Shown one piece after another: positions 1 to 13,456 of a stretch of 64,000 bases of DNA. Position 1 is the first letter of the stretch, and every line of letters begins with the position of its first letter. The position numbers and the translations under genes are program-made. Source of the DNA: Gorsachius magnificus (Eukaryota; Chordata; Aves; Pelecaniformes; Ardeidae); NCBI GenBank assembly GCA_034008185.1, contig CM067083.1, positions 118,194,837-118,258,836 on the forward strand. Reading direction: 5' to 3'. The notes under the pieces are model-generated. The model ran no database searches, was not told the DNA's origin, and saw only the letters and a list, made by a program, of their open reading frames with translations.

Positions 1-338
1 TCTTTGCCTGCTTTTATCTACTTAGCCGGGAAGCTCCACTGTGCAAGCAACAGCTCTTCTGTATGTCTGTGCAATGCTTGGTACAATATGAGTTATAACC
101 TATTACATTAAGAATAATAAGAAGAATATAGTTCCATTTTAGAGCCTAAGTGAAAAGAAGGCAAAGGTAACAATATGGTATCGCTGTGTTTGACTGTCCT
201 GCCTTTTTGGATGAGGCTTCAAATTGAAAATGGAAATGAGCAGCTGATGTGACCAAGACATTAATTTTTCACCGCTTCCCCCCCAGCACTTAAATTCAGA
301 TGTAGCTCAGACTGAGACTGTGTGTCTTGTTTTGGCAG

Positions 339-3138
<2,800 letters not shown>

Positions 3139-3700
3139 ATCTTCTCGAGGGAGTTGGCTGGAGACATCTGTTAATAACCATACGTTCTTTCTCGCCTTGC
3201 CAGCAGCAGGAGGAATCTTCACTGGAATCCCAATCTTCCCTGCTCAAGCTGTCCTGTCAATAGCGCCTGCCATTCGGTTTCTTATGCCTTCCTTCTCTTT
3301 TTTAACTTCGTGGTGTCCGTATTTGCCTTTCATTAGAAGCTTTGCTTTGGGAAAAATGTCTACAGTTGTAACATTTTCAAGTTGTACATTTTATTTAATT
3401 TGCATGTAAGAAGACTTCACAGTGATGATTGAGAAGATATATAAATATATATATATTCCTTATTGAAAAACCACTGCCTTACTGTACACTTAAACCAAGA
3501 AAAAAAACCACAAAAGGTGCTCAAAAAAAAAAATCCAGTGTACGCCTTGTACATGAACGGGCATTAGCCAAACAGAGTTACCTGCGCTGCCACTTTTCTC
3601 AACTTGTACGTTCTGCTTGCTGCTGTTTTAAAAAATACTGTCTCATTTAAGAATTAAAAGTATATATATAAACCAATAAAATCTTGATACTTTACAGTTG
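3139..3700 (+). promoter_or_regulatory. FKBP1B: FKBP1B 3'UTR and polyadenylation signals
   Basis: About 560 bp between the stop codon and a canonical AATAAA at 3675-3680, followed by a T-rich stretch (TTGCTGTTTCCTGTTTTTC) suited to cleavage near 3695-3700. A weaker ATTAAA lies at 3653-3658. The UTR is AT-rich, with a TA repeat at 3438-3458. Confidence 0.75.
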
Positions 3701-6700
3701 CTGTTTCCTGTTTTTCTCCTCTGGCCACTGGAATTCTTTTTGGTGCATAAGAAGTTCTTTGAACAATCATCAACCCGTTTTTTGTTAATTATTTCTCTAC
3801 TTATATGAAATACACATAATTCCATGCATGGCTTCTGTTATAGATGGCACAGTGAAAGGTCTCTGTGGACCAGAGGTGCCAGGAATGTGCAAGGGTGGGC
3901 TGCTGGGGCAGAGATTTCCTTACTCTCCATCTCCTCTGCCCTGCTGGTGGCCCCTTAACTCTGGCCAAAATTTGGCTGCTGAAGAGGTGGAAAGTGATGC
4001 TGCTCGAAGACATGCAGTGCTAGTCCAGGTCTGTGCCTTTACAACAGTAAAACTAGTGTAAAACTTTCTGCTGGAGCTGAGAAAGGCTAGAGCAGAGCAG
4101 ATTTACGTCCATCCACCTGGCAAAACAAATCTGAACTGTGGGATGATGCAGCCACTGAACACACCATGGTTTTTTAGGCTGCATCTTCTGATGGTGTTTA
4201 CATAGCCTGCAAACTTACTTTGTGTGCTGGGCTCCTGGCATTCATGACTGAGCAATATTTACTTCGTTTGATGGTTATATGAATTCATGAAATTCTGGTT
4301 CCTCCTCAGAAGACGGGAAGATGCGCAGACTGTCATTTACCGGGTTTTAGGAGCAGGACCTGATCAGCGGAGCTGCCTCTTTGCTGTTACTTGGCTTTGC
4401 CTAAACTTGATTTCTCCCCTCTGCCGTAGAAAAAAAGAGCATTGCTGGGTCACAGTGTTACTTTTATTTAACTTGACTACAAACTATTTGCATAGTTTTC
4501 AACTAATGGATTTTTTGATGGAAGGATTTCAAGCAGGTGGTGAGCTACTTCCTCATGCTAGTCTGTGGGAGGAGAGGACACCTAGCACGAGCAGACCAAC
4601 TGCAAAGCTATGCGGGTATCTCCAGGTGATACCTCCTGGAGACGAGAGAGAAAAGGAGCCCAGAAAAGCAAGACTAATCCAGCCAGTGACTACAGCTCAC
4701 AGTCTTCTTCCTCTTACAGACTGTTACTCACCAAGGGTTGGTGGAGTAAGTGCTGTTCTTGCTCCCCTCTCCATAAGAAATTAAAGGCCTTTCAGGACCC
4801 TTTTTTTGGTGGAAATGTAGGATCACCACAGCAGCAAGGTTACACATTCAGATATCACCCATAGTTCTTTTCTTTAGGACAGGCTTATTTCCTGTTAATA
4901 AATAAGAAATCAGTCCTGCCAGGGTTTGATCCCCACTAGCTACCCCACATTCTTTTTGAAGGTCCTGGTCTCCTTTGCCACTGCCCTGGCCTCTGTCATG
5001 GGTCTGGATTTCAGCACTGGGCTCCAGACTGCAGGCTGTATTGCAGTAGTTGCAGATGGGAGCTCCTATAGATGCCTTGGTTAAATGTAACGCAGCCCCA
5101 TCGCACCTGTCAGATGCAGGTTGATTCAGCACGTTGGTCTATGGCTGCTCCTACCAACGGCCCAGTTTAAGTCAGGTGCTCATTTAAAAAAAAAAAGAAA
5201 AAAAAAACCCAAAATCATGAAAGTATCTGGTCTGGGATCTTTCCTAAATGCCTCGAAAAGTGAACAGTGATGCGAAGGATTGGCTTAGCGTACCTGGAGT
5301 GGCTGCGTGTTCCCTCCGTCATCTCATGGTCCTGCTGTCACCAAGCTACTGCCGCCTCTAAAGCAAGGGGTAGGGCATTGCTCTGCCCTTCCACTTCTGC
5401 TAGCTTTCTTACTGGTGAAAAACGTGTTCCTGCTGGGCTTTAGGAGCTGATCGTACTCAGTCTTACCACCTCAATCTGCAGAGCTGCTGTGCACTTCCCT
5501 TTTGCCCTCAGCAGTACAACCCAGCCATTACTGAGTCTGTAAAATCCTTATTACAGCTGGCTGATGAAGCTCTCTCCCTCATCACCCTTTCTCTGCAGAG
5601 ACCTTTGTTGGAAGCAGAGATTATTACATTTTTCATGCCAGTTTCATTAAAAAAAATCTGAAAGGAAAACTAATTGTGCTTTGTGATACTTAGGGAAATT
5701 AAGTCTTCAAGGAAATGTAATCTTCAGCTCTTTATTTGACTGCAAATGCGTTAATTTATTTAATTGTATCATCGATCAACTCAGTACATATAATTATTAC
5801 CACTATATAATGGATTGGAAAAAATTTACTGTCATTGCCTGTGTAATCAGATATGCTCTTGTTACTGCTAATTTCTAAACAGCATCGACAGAAAAAAAAT
5901 GACCTTCCAGGCTTAATTTCATGCCCTACTTCCTGAAAAATTAAATGGGAAGTGAGCACACACAAAAACCAGCACAGATGCAGAGTGCGAGGCTGGTAAC
6001 ATCTGCCTTATTTGCTGCCCCCTCTGCCATTCATATAACTGAACTCATTTCCCTGTCCTTTGATATTAAATTTCAAACAAAATCTTGAGCAGACCTCATC
6101 AAAATAATCCTCCAGGCATTCGATTTCCATTCCCTCTGTCTTGCAGGTACAAATTATTATTTCATTTTACATGTGCAGGGACATTGAAAGCCCTGAACAG
6201 GCACTAGAAGAAAAAGTATGAAATGGAATATTTAATGAAAGGCAGCAGCTGAGCTCTCTGAGAAATCAAAAGCTGCTGATCTTGAGGATTCACTGAAGGA
6301 ATTTTTATTAATCTTATTACCCTAAAGAATTGCTTTTTCTATATGTTTTTCAAACAGCATCAAATCCTCATCAAAACAGACACTGCAGTGCAAGCACCAT
6401 GCTCTCTGCTATTGACAGAAGCAACGCGGTATTTGCATATGATTTAAAAACAAGGCTGGCAGAATGTGGCACCGTTATTAGCACTTTGGTATTTTATGAT
6501 CAGTATTTATTATTATTTATTATAAGCATAAATGCAGCACGGTTAACAAGCACCTCCAGTTCCTGTTACAGCAAGGGGCCCACTAAATGCCCAGCAGCTG
6601 CAGTAAATGGCCCCAGTCACCCTGTGTTTGGCACGGTACACGTGTCTATATATATACATGGCAGATATATATAAGGTATACATACAAATATGGGGGGGCG

Positions 6701-8960
6701 GTTTGTGACCTTTAAAAATCTACGGATGTTCACACAGAGGCAAGACCTCCAATAGGATTTCGTTCATCTAAGCATTTTTAAGGCAAGCTGGTTTTTGCCC
6801 GAGAAACTTAGGTTGGGATTAATCTGCTGGGCGAGACCCAAACCCCAATCTAGGGTAGGAGGAGCAGCCGCTGACCTGAGGAGGAGGACAGCAGATCACA
6901 GCTGCTCTGCATTTAATGTACGTGCCTCGCAGCTGCACCTGAGCCAAGCGGCACAGGGCAGGGCAAGCGGGAAAGCTGGCAATGACATCGCAGCAGAGCT
7001 TTACGCTTCCATAGTTCAGAGAGGTGGCCCCAGCTGCCCATGGGCTCAGGGTCTCCCCTCGCCTGTTCCCAGCCTCGGAGGGGGCTCGCTGGGGCCTGCA
7101 AAAAGGAGCGTCAGTTTTGAGGGAAGGACAGGGGTACGGAAGAGCCACAGAGCAAGGACAAGGGGTTTTGCTACGCGCGCTGAACATAGCTCTCGCTCAC
7201 GTCCCAACTGCCCATCTGCGACAGAAGGGAGAGCCCTCCCAGGGGGACGCTGCCCGGTCTGGCACAGGATGGGATTTCAAGCACCCACCCAAAGCTGAAG
7301 TCACACCCGAGCCATTCCAGCTGCCCCCTCCCTGCTGCTCTAGGGTGACAGAGCCAGCTGGGAGCATCGCTGCCACCTTTCACGCACCTCCCAGCTGGGA
7401 CGTGACACGCACAGCCCGTGGTGGCAACTGCAGGGGACGTCGTCCCTGAGAGAGCGGGGCACTGGCACCCACAGCTGGGCATCCTCCCCCCTCGCTCGGG
7501 CGCTGAACACGCGTCAACGTTCACATACGCATGGCGACGGATGTTCTGAGTTCTTACCTACATCACAAACATTCAGGTGACGAACGGCTTCCTGTCTAAA
7601 AGGAAAGGTCACACGTGGAAGCAGCACAGCATAAAACAAGCCTTGATGAAATAAAGCAAAATGATGTAGACACACATTTATTTTTTTACTGAATGGACAC
7701 AAGAACAGTATGGGTTTGTAAGTGACAGATTTCAACGAAACTCTTAAGGATAAAAAAAATTGAAACACTCCTTTATGACAGTATAATGCAGCCAAAAAAA
7801 ATTTAACTTAAATTACAAATCCTCAGGCAAAGTATGTTTTCATCTGCCCATGTTCTGTGCTGGCTGGAAGTTGCGTGGTCAGAGAGTTACACATCACATC
7901 CACACAAACAAATCCTCCTGAGAGGCAGCACAGCCACCAGCGTTCGCAGGACTGCCAGCAGGCTCAGAACAGAGGCAGAAGCTACTCTTTTCCACCTCCA
8001 AAATACACTGCTTGTGCATACTCTGTATCACGCTCATTTTTATTCACAGGACAAGAGTGCTGAAAAAAAAAAAAAAGAGCCAAAAAATTTTTCCTTTTTC
8101 CTCCACCAGATACTACATTTAAAATTTATGTACATAACGTATTACAGTTCAAACTCACTGTGTAGAAAACAATCGCGCTACAGGTATCTAAAAGTTACCG
8201 CTATTATCTACCATCTCCTTTTTGTCAGGTGTTCTCTACTTAACACTGAAAGGCATGAAGTGTGTTCCTGTCGCTCCTGCTGACCTCAGAACCAGCCTGG
8301 TACCCGTGATGAAGATTCTCTCGTATACCATTAAATCAGCACTGCAGCACCACGCTATTAGAGCATGACTTTACTGCAGCTTATCTGGTTTGTCTCGGTC
8401 CCTGGGAACAAGGCATTTTGGCTGAAGCCACCTAAGCAGTTGGTTCAGTTTAAAAGGCCGTTCATTTTCTATAGTTTGTAAAAGAAACTTGGTTATAAAC
8501 ATGGATTTGGGCTTGCTTTGTTTCTAGTAAGAAGTAGCCTAACGTTCACGCAATGGAGTTAGGCTCCTTCAAACGTTCCCAGAGGGAGAAAGGCGCAATA
8601 AATTGCGTACAGTATACAGAGGTGCGACGAGCTATCAAACCCTACTAATTTATTTTTTAAAAAGCACAAACATCCCGGTGGCAGGGAGACTAGTTGCAAT
8701 AATCCATTTTCAGAAAGTAGCACGGGGTGCAGTAAAGCTCCGCGCAGGCAGCGCACGCAGAGCCCCCGGTATTAACCGGCTGCCGTGCTTCGCATCTGCC
8801 TGGAGACTGGGCATGACGTCAGCAGGCATGGAACGCTCAACGTGCTTGGTCCCACCTTGCGAGGTCCTGCTAGAACCAGGACAGTGGTTGTGCAGCATTT
8901 ACCAGGTCACCCTTACAACATGGAGAAGCCACGGCCACTTAGGGGGATTTAATCTTAAAG
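3701..8960. other. intergenic region between convergent FKBP1B and SF3B6
   Basis: About 5.3 kb between two tail-to-tail genes. It holds an A-rich tract (about 5185-5210), a TA-repeat stretch (about 6645-6675), a GC-rich patch (6790-7500) and an A-run (about 8062-8075). Several open frames of 60-167 codons occur, but none looks like a known protein or has exon-like splice context. No gene is supported here. Confidence 0.7.
6790..7510. other. GC-rich, CpG-containing intergenic patch
   Basis: Clearly more GC-rich than its AT-rich flanks, with repeated CpG. It accounts for the overlapping open frames on both strands here (141, 122, 117 and 167 codons). I recognise no protein motif. It may be a small CpG island, an unannotated promoter, or only local base composition. 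Confidence 0.35.
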
Positions 8961-8981
8961 CAGGTCCTCCGATCTTTTACA

Positions 8982-8987
8982 TTTATT
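8982..8987 (-). promoter_or_regulatory. SF3B6: candidate SF3B6 polyadenylation signal
   Basis: TTTATT on the + strand reads AATAAA on the gene strand, about 145 bp past the SF3B6 stop. Another AATAAA overlaps the stop codon itself (around 9131-9136), and others lie further out at about 8646 and 7677, so the true end is uncertain. Confidence 0.45.
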
Positions 8988-9132
8988 TCATTCTAATGCA
9001 AAGATCTAAAGAGTCAAAATTACAGCGTTATCAAATTTAAAAAAAAAAGAAGTTAAGCCTCATTGAGAATTCCTATGTTTAGTTTAAGAACTCGGCAGCA
9101 GGGCTTGAAAACAGTTTTCCAAAAAGATCAGT

Positions 9133-9222
9133 TTATTTTGGTGGGTCTGTATTAATTCCGTATTTTTCCTTGAGAAGCTTAAGCTGTTCCTCTTTCTTCT
9201 TTGTGTCCATCTTTTGGAATGC
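9133..9222 (-). CDS. SF3B6: SF3B6 exon 4, C-terminal tail and stop
   Basis: The acceptor (AATTACAG on the gene strand) abuts 9222 and the TAA stop is at 9135-9133. It encodes 29 residues: [13 protein letters not shown], then a basic helix to TDPPK. Phase 0. Confidence 0.95.
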
Positions 9223-12200
9223 CTGTAATTAGGGAAATAAAGATGTGAGAAGAGAAAAAAAAAAATCTCACCTTATGTCATGTTATTTCCCCGTAACCAC
9301 AGCTGACATCACTACGAACTACATCGACATCACGCGCAAAGAGCGCTGCTCAATTCTCAACCTCGGAGAAGGCCACAGTACCCTGGACGCCATCAGTAAC
9401 AGGCAGAACATCGAGACCTGGAGACTTTTCACCTGCGAACAAGACCTCACGTCCTGCGGCAGCTCTTCAGCTGTACAGCCCCTGCTACCTCCTCTCCAAG
9501 GTACTCTCACCAGAAGCATGGTTTTTCACACCCTTGGTCATTTTTGCACACGAATCAAGTAAAGATGAAATCCTGACAATTTAACCAATCCATTCCCTCC
9601 ACCAGTTTGGATTTATTTCTTAAAAATATCCAAGCAACTGTCTTTTCAAACAGATTTTTGTGTAATGCTGGCTGCGTTCACAGGTAGCTTGGAAGACCCC
9701 AAGCGTACATACCCTGTTTGCATTATAGTACAAAACGACGAGGTATCTGTTGCACACATTGAATCCCGACAGGTGATCACAAGCGTTTTTGGCATCAAAG
9801 ATGTCTTCATAGACTACATAGGCTGTTCCTCTGGTTTCAGGAGTGTTCCCACTGCAGGCGAGATCAGTTTTAATGTTGAACAAAGTAAGCAGAAATTAGT
9901 TCTATTAGTCTTTAACAGTGAGCGAGATTAGATTAACTAATGCAGCTTCACTAAAAAACAACGTATGGTTATTTTTTTCTAGATCTTAAAATACATTCCT
10001 GCTTTCCACACTGATCTCCGCTGAAGAGGTCAGAGTCAGAGACGGCAGGGAAATGTGACAGAGCACGTGCTGCATTACGCTCCAAAAGGAACTCACCCCT
10101 CCGCAGCAACTATCAGCGGCTGTGGCTGTTAGGGGTTGTTGTATGAATTTAAGTTTTTATTAGAGCAATTAGCTTGTTTTATTTAATATTACAAGACCAG
10201 GCTGTCAGTTAATGGCTGTCTGGATCAGATGTCTCCCTGGGATGGAATATGGCTCTTGGCACATCACAAAGTTAATTTAAAAGAGTCAAAACAGCCCCGC
10301 TGGTGCAAGAGCACTTCAGGGGCGCAAGCATCACCTATCGGACCATCAATTCCATTCCCTTTGCCCGAGGGACAGGAGACACGTCTGGGCACATAACGCT
10401 AACTAGTCCAGACTGATGACAGAGTTGACAGATCCAAAAGATCTCAGCTAAAAGATAGTTATAGTGAACTTAATCATCAGAAGAACTCTCTCTAAGGTGC
10501 TTGCTTGTAAGAAGAGAACTCCTGAGGACAAACGACATCACACATATCCACACCAGGACACGTACAAAGACGAAGAGAGCAGGATAAAAATGGCAGAAAG
10601 CACAAAAGTCATTACAAAGGGAGTTCCACGTTATGCCTTGTCTCATGACGATGTCAGGATTTCTGTGGAAAACAAGGCAAAGCGGTGGTTCCAAACGAGC
10701 AGCAGGGAGGCTGCCTGCAGTTCCCTGTTGGGACGCATACGCCAGCACACCACTTTGATGGAGAGCTCCCCTGATACCTCTTAATTCTTTATGTCCCAAT
10801 GTCCCAACCTACACGCTTTCAGAAACCTTAAAGACTAGCTCTCCTTCACGCTTATTAGTGAAGAATTCTGCCTGTCTAGCCAAGCAGTAAGTTTACGATG
10901 TCCCTTCTTCCTTTAACCAATTCCCCAGTTGCCTCTCCCTGTGCGAGAAGGGTCTCACCCCTACGCACTCCAACACAGCACCAGCACCATGTCCTGCCTG
11001 TCCTTGTTTGTTTACTGAAGGCAATTCTGTACGTAGAACTCACTATATTCTATACACTGAACAATAATTTTTAATCACTACAGCTCTGGAACAAGCACTC
11101 CTGTTTGGGGTAGTAAAGTTCAGTCTGTTTGACTGTTTATCTGTTTATGTCCTGCATAGTCAAAACAATTAAATATATTGTGGGTTAATTACCCATCCCA
11201 GTCTCAGAGCAAAGGGAAATAGAGAGTAATATAAATGATAAGGATACATTCTGCTGGATACATTCAGCAGCCCAGTCGAGAACTCAAGAGGTGCTGCAGA
11301 TTATTTTGCCAACATCCAGATAAAAGCAGTATGAAAAACCACGCATCAAATATAAACTACATTCCCTTTCTATTTGTACATCTATTGAAACGTGACTTAA
11401 GACGTTTTCTTTTTAAGTATTAAACACCAAGTTTTGCATCCTCCCCCTCCCCTTCCTAAATATTTTTCAGAAGGGGAAAAAAGAATCCTTTTGTATGAGT
11501 GTCAAAACTTCAACCAGCCTTACTAAGGTTTTCAAAAGCTCTTCCCGAATTCCAGCTTCAGCCAAAAGTTTCTGCTAGAAACTTAGCAGAACTTAATACT
11601 AACCAGATGAAATTTTGGTTTACCCCACAGCATTCAGACAGTATTCAGGATGACAAAGAACATCAGAGCCTGGGTCTTCAACGTTTGAAATAACTAAAGA
11701 GAAGAGCCTCAGGTTTGCTGTAGACTTGTATAACCTCCGTGTGTTTTAAAACACGATTAGTCAGATCGCCATTACCCACGGACTATGTGGCTCAGGGACA
11801 AACTGTATCTGACGCACAAGGAGTTGTTTCTGCTTGACAGGTCCAGCAGCAATAGTGACATCTTTATTTTTCCATTAGTTAAGTATCTAATACTTATTAA
11901 ATATGAAAACTGGTTGTATTCAACTTTTGCCTTTCTTATTTTTTACCTTTAGTTACAGTAAAAGGTCAGCTGCATTTAAAATTTACTTAAGAGAGTAAGT
12001 CATATTTTTGCCAACTTACCTAAGTCCACATCAAATTTAAGCTTTTCCACTCTACCTACCAAAAATATTATTTTCTAATGAATTCACGCATAAGAGAATT
12101 ATCACCACACCCACCCTTGGCACACAGGGACACTGCTAAAGCGTGTTTAACTGTTTCAGCTATGAAATCCAGTTGCTACCTACTGCACAAGGCACACTGA

Positions 12201-12746
12201 CATACAACGAATATACTAAAGCATGTAAAACCTTTACTTTTTCAAAGAAAAGTAGAATACTTACACTCTGATTTGTCGAATAGGCCCGTACTTCCCAAAA
12301 ATATCATACATTTCCTCCGCTGTGATTTTATATGGCAGGTTCCTAATATACAGGATCCGATTGACCTCCGGAGGCAGCCGAATCTGATGGAGAAACAACA
12401 TGCAGTGTGTTAAGCCTACAGCGCTCACTTCAAGCCGTATAAAGCAGCCAGCGTACGTGCTAACTCTTGGGGCTAACATCACAAAAGAGTCCGTGTCCTT
12501 CACTGGTCCTTTTTTAACCCTCCACAGCTACAAACTTGAGGTGTTTCTGTCAAACAAGAGGCCTGCCAGGAGGGGGGCGGGCTCCCTTGGCCGGGGACGA
12601 GGAAGGAGGCCAGGCCGGGCGGGTAGGCCTGCTCTCAGCCGCGGGCCGGGGGACCCCCTCCTCACCGCCCCGGAGGGCTGAGGCGCGCCGGGGAGGGGGC
12701 AGGGGAGAGCACTCACGTTGGCTCGCTTGGCCGCTTGCATCGCCAT
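9133..12746 (-). CDS. SF3B6: SF3B6, splicing factor 3B subunit 6 (p14/SF3b14a), complete
   Basis: Small nuclear subunit of the SF3b complex of U2 snRNP that contacts the branch-point adenosine during spliceosome assembly. Coding exons in transcript order are 12717-12746, 12265-12383, 9713-9851 and 9133-9222; they join in phase to 125 residues, the family length. The single RRM shows RNP2 (ILYIRN, residues 20-25, with Tyr22, which crosslinks to the branch adenosine in the human protein) and RNP1 (RGTAYVVY). The C-terminal tail ends GINTDPPK. The start ATG at 12746-12744 sits in a good context (cgccATGG) inside a CpG island. The gene lies between the TP53I3 3' end upstream and convergent FKBP1B. 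It is expected to be housekeeping and highly conserved. Confidence 0.97.
9713..9851 (-). CDS. SF3B6: SF3B6 exon 3, second half of RRM
   Basis: 139 nt: one base completing Val, then 46 codons from [17 protein letters not shown] to [11 protein letters not shown]1 lies here. Donor GTATGT at 9712-9707; acceptor CTGCAG before 9851. Confidence 0.96.
9852..12264 (-). other. SF3B6: SF3B6 intron 2
   Basis: A 2.4-kb GT-AG intron. No exon, RNA gene or classifiable repeat was recognised in it. The open frames on either strand are short and unlike known proteins. Confidence 0.75.
12265..12383 (-). CDS. SF3B6: SF3B6 exon 2, first half of RRM
   Basis: 119 nt encoding [19 protein letters not shown] through YGPIRQIR plus two bases of the next Val codon. 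It contains RNP2 and Tyr22. Donor GTAAGT is perfect; acceptor is TCTCCATCAG. Confidence 0.97.
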
Positions 12747-13070
12747 GGCGCCGGCGGGAGAGAGGGGGCCGCAGCCTGGGAGGGAAACGGGGGCGCGGAA
12801 GCGGGCTCCTCCACTGCGCGCGAAGGGACCCGGATGCTATCCCAGCCTGCACCGCGCCGGAAGCGCCCGCCCGCCGCCTCGCGTGTCCCCGTCGTGCCCC
12901 GGGCGGGGAAGGCGGCCGCTGCTCGGCGCCGCTGGGGGCTCCTGTGGCGGGAGGCCGGCCGCGGCCGGGGGCGAGGGCGAGGGGGGAGGCTCCGGGCAGC
13001 GGGCGGGGAAGGAGCTCGGAGCAGAGGCTGGCGGTTTTCTCGTAGGAGCGCTCGCCTACGTTTTGTTTAC
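12560..13070. promoter_or_regulatory. SF3B6: CpG island / SF3B6 promoter
   Basis: Very GC- and CpG-rich stretch around the SF3B6 start codon. An ETS-type CCGGAAG lies at 12857-12863, about 110 bp upstream of the ATG, and GC boxes (GGGGCGG, CCCGCCC types) are frequent. No TATA box is seen, fitting a housekeeping promoter. On its upstream side it borders the TP53I3 polyA signal at 13109-13114. No second gene start was identified on the + strand. Confidence 0.8.
12717..12746 (-). CDS. SF3B6: SF3B6 exon 1, start codon
   Basis: A 30-nt coding portion ([10 protein letters not shown]) ending at donor GTGAGT (12716-12711). Of the two nearby ATGs, the first is used because it gives the invariant family N-terminus and has the stronger context. 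Confidence 0.95.
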
Positions 13071-13108
13071 AGGTTCCAGACAGGATGCTAGAGCTGCAAC
13101 GTGAACCT

Positions 13109-13114
13109 TTTTAT
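13109..13114 (-). promoter_or_regulatory. TP53I3: TP53I3 polyadenylation signal
   Basis: TTTATT on + reads AATAAA on the gene strand, 154 bp past the TP53I3 stop. It is the only canonical signal before the SF3B6 CpG island, so the TP53I3 3'UTR is probably about 170 nt. Confidence 0.7.
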
Positions 13115-13267
13115 TAAACGCCTCCTGTCAGGCTTTGCTTTACCCCTCCGTTTTGGCTTCCTCCCACAGTAAATGGTTCCAGGTTTGGAAGCAAAAATGG
13201 CAGATTCTCTGCTTGTCAGGCACCCGCAGCGGTTCTGTCCCTGAAACACTGAGCAGTAGGCCTTTCT

Positions 13268-13456
13268 TTAAGATGAAGCAGGCATTTTGATGACAATTTT
13301 GCCGATATTCTTGTTTTCTTCCATGATCCTGTGTGCCTCTGCAATCTCATGCAGAGGGTAAATGCTGTCAACAAGCGGTTGGAGATGAGGGCAGGTTCCT
13401 CCAGAAAAATACGGCAGCACGTTTTCCGTGAAGGCTTTCACCAGCTGTTCCTTATA
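13268..13456 (-). CDS. TP53I3: TP53I3 coding exon 5, C-terminus
   Basis: Acceptor TTTTCTTCAG before 13456; TAA stop at 13270-13268. It encodes 62 residues from [17 protein letters not shown] to [13 protein letters not shown] in phase 0. Confidence 0.95.
   Translation of the reverse strand, partial: YKEQLVKAFTENVLPYFSGGTCPHLQPLVDSIYPLHEIAEAHRIMEENKNIGKIVIKMPASS

Noticed and set aside
4287..4784. 165-codon open frame between FKBP1B and SF3B6
   Set aside because: Its sequence has no recognisable domain, no exon-like splice sites and ordinary composition for non-coding DNA here; a frame this long can occur by chance.
6795..7524. Several overlapping 117-167-codon frames on both strands
   Set aside because: They overlap in multiple frames in GC-rich DNA, where stops are rare; no protein family is recognised.
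9244..9562. 105-codon plus-strand frame in SF3B6 intron 3
   Set aside because: It is intronic and antisense to SF3B6, with no recognised domain or splice support.
12528..13104. Long frames over the SF3B6 CpG island
   Set aside because: Arg/Gly/Pro-rich products in nearly every frame are typical of CpG islands; only the SF3B6 start exon is real.
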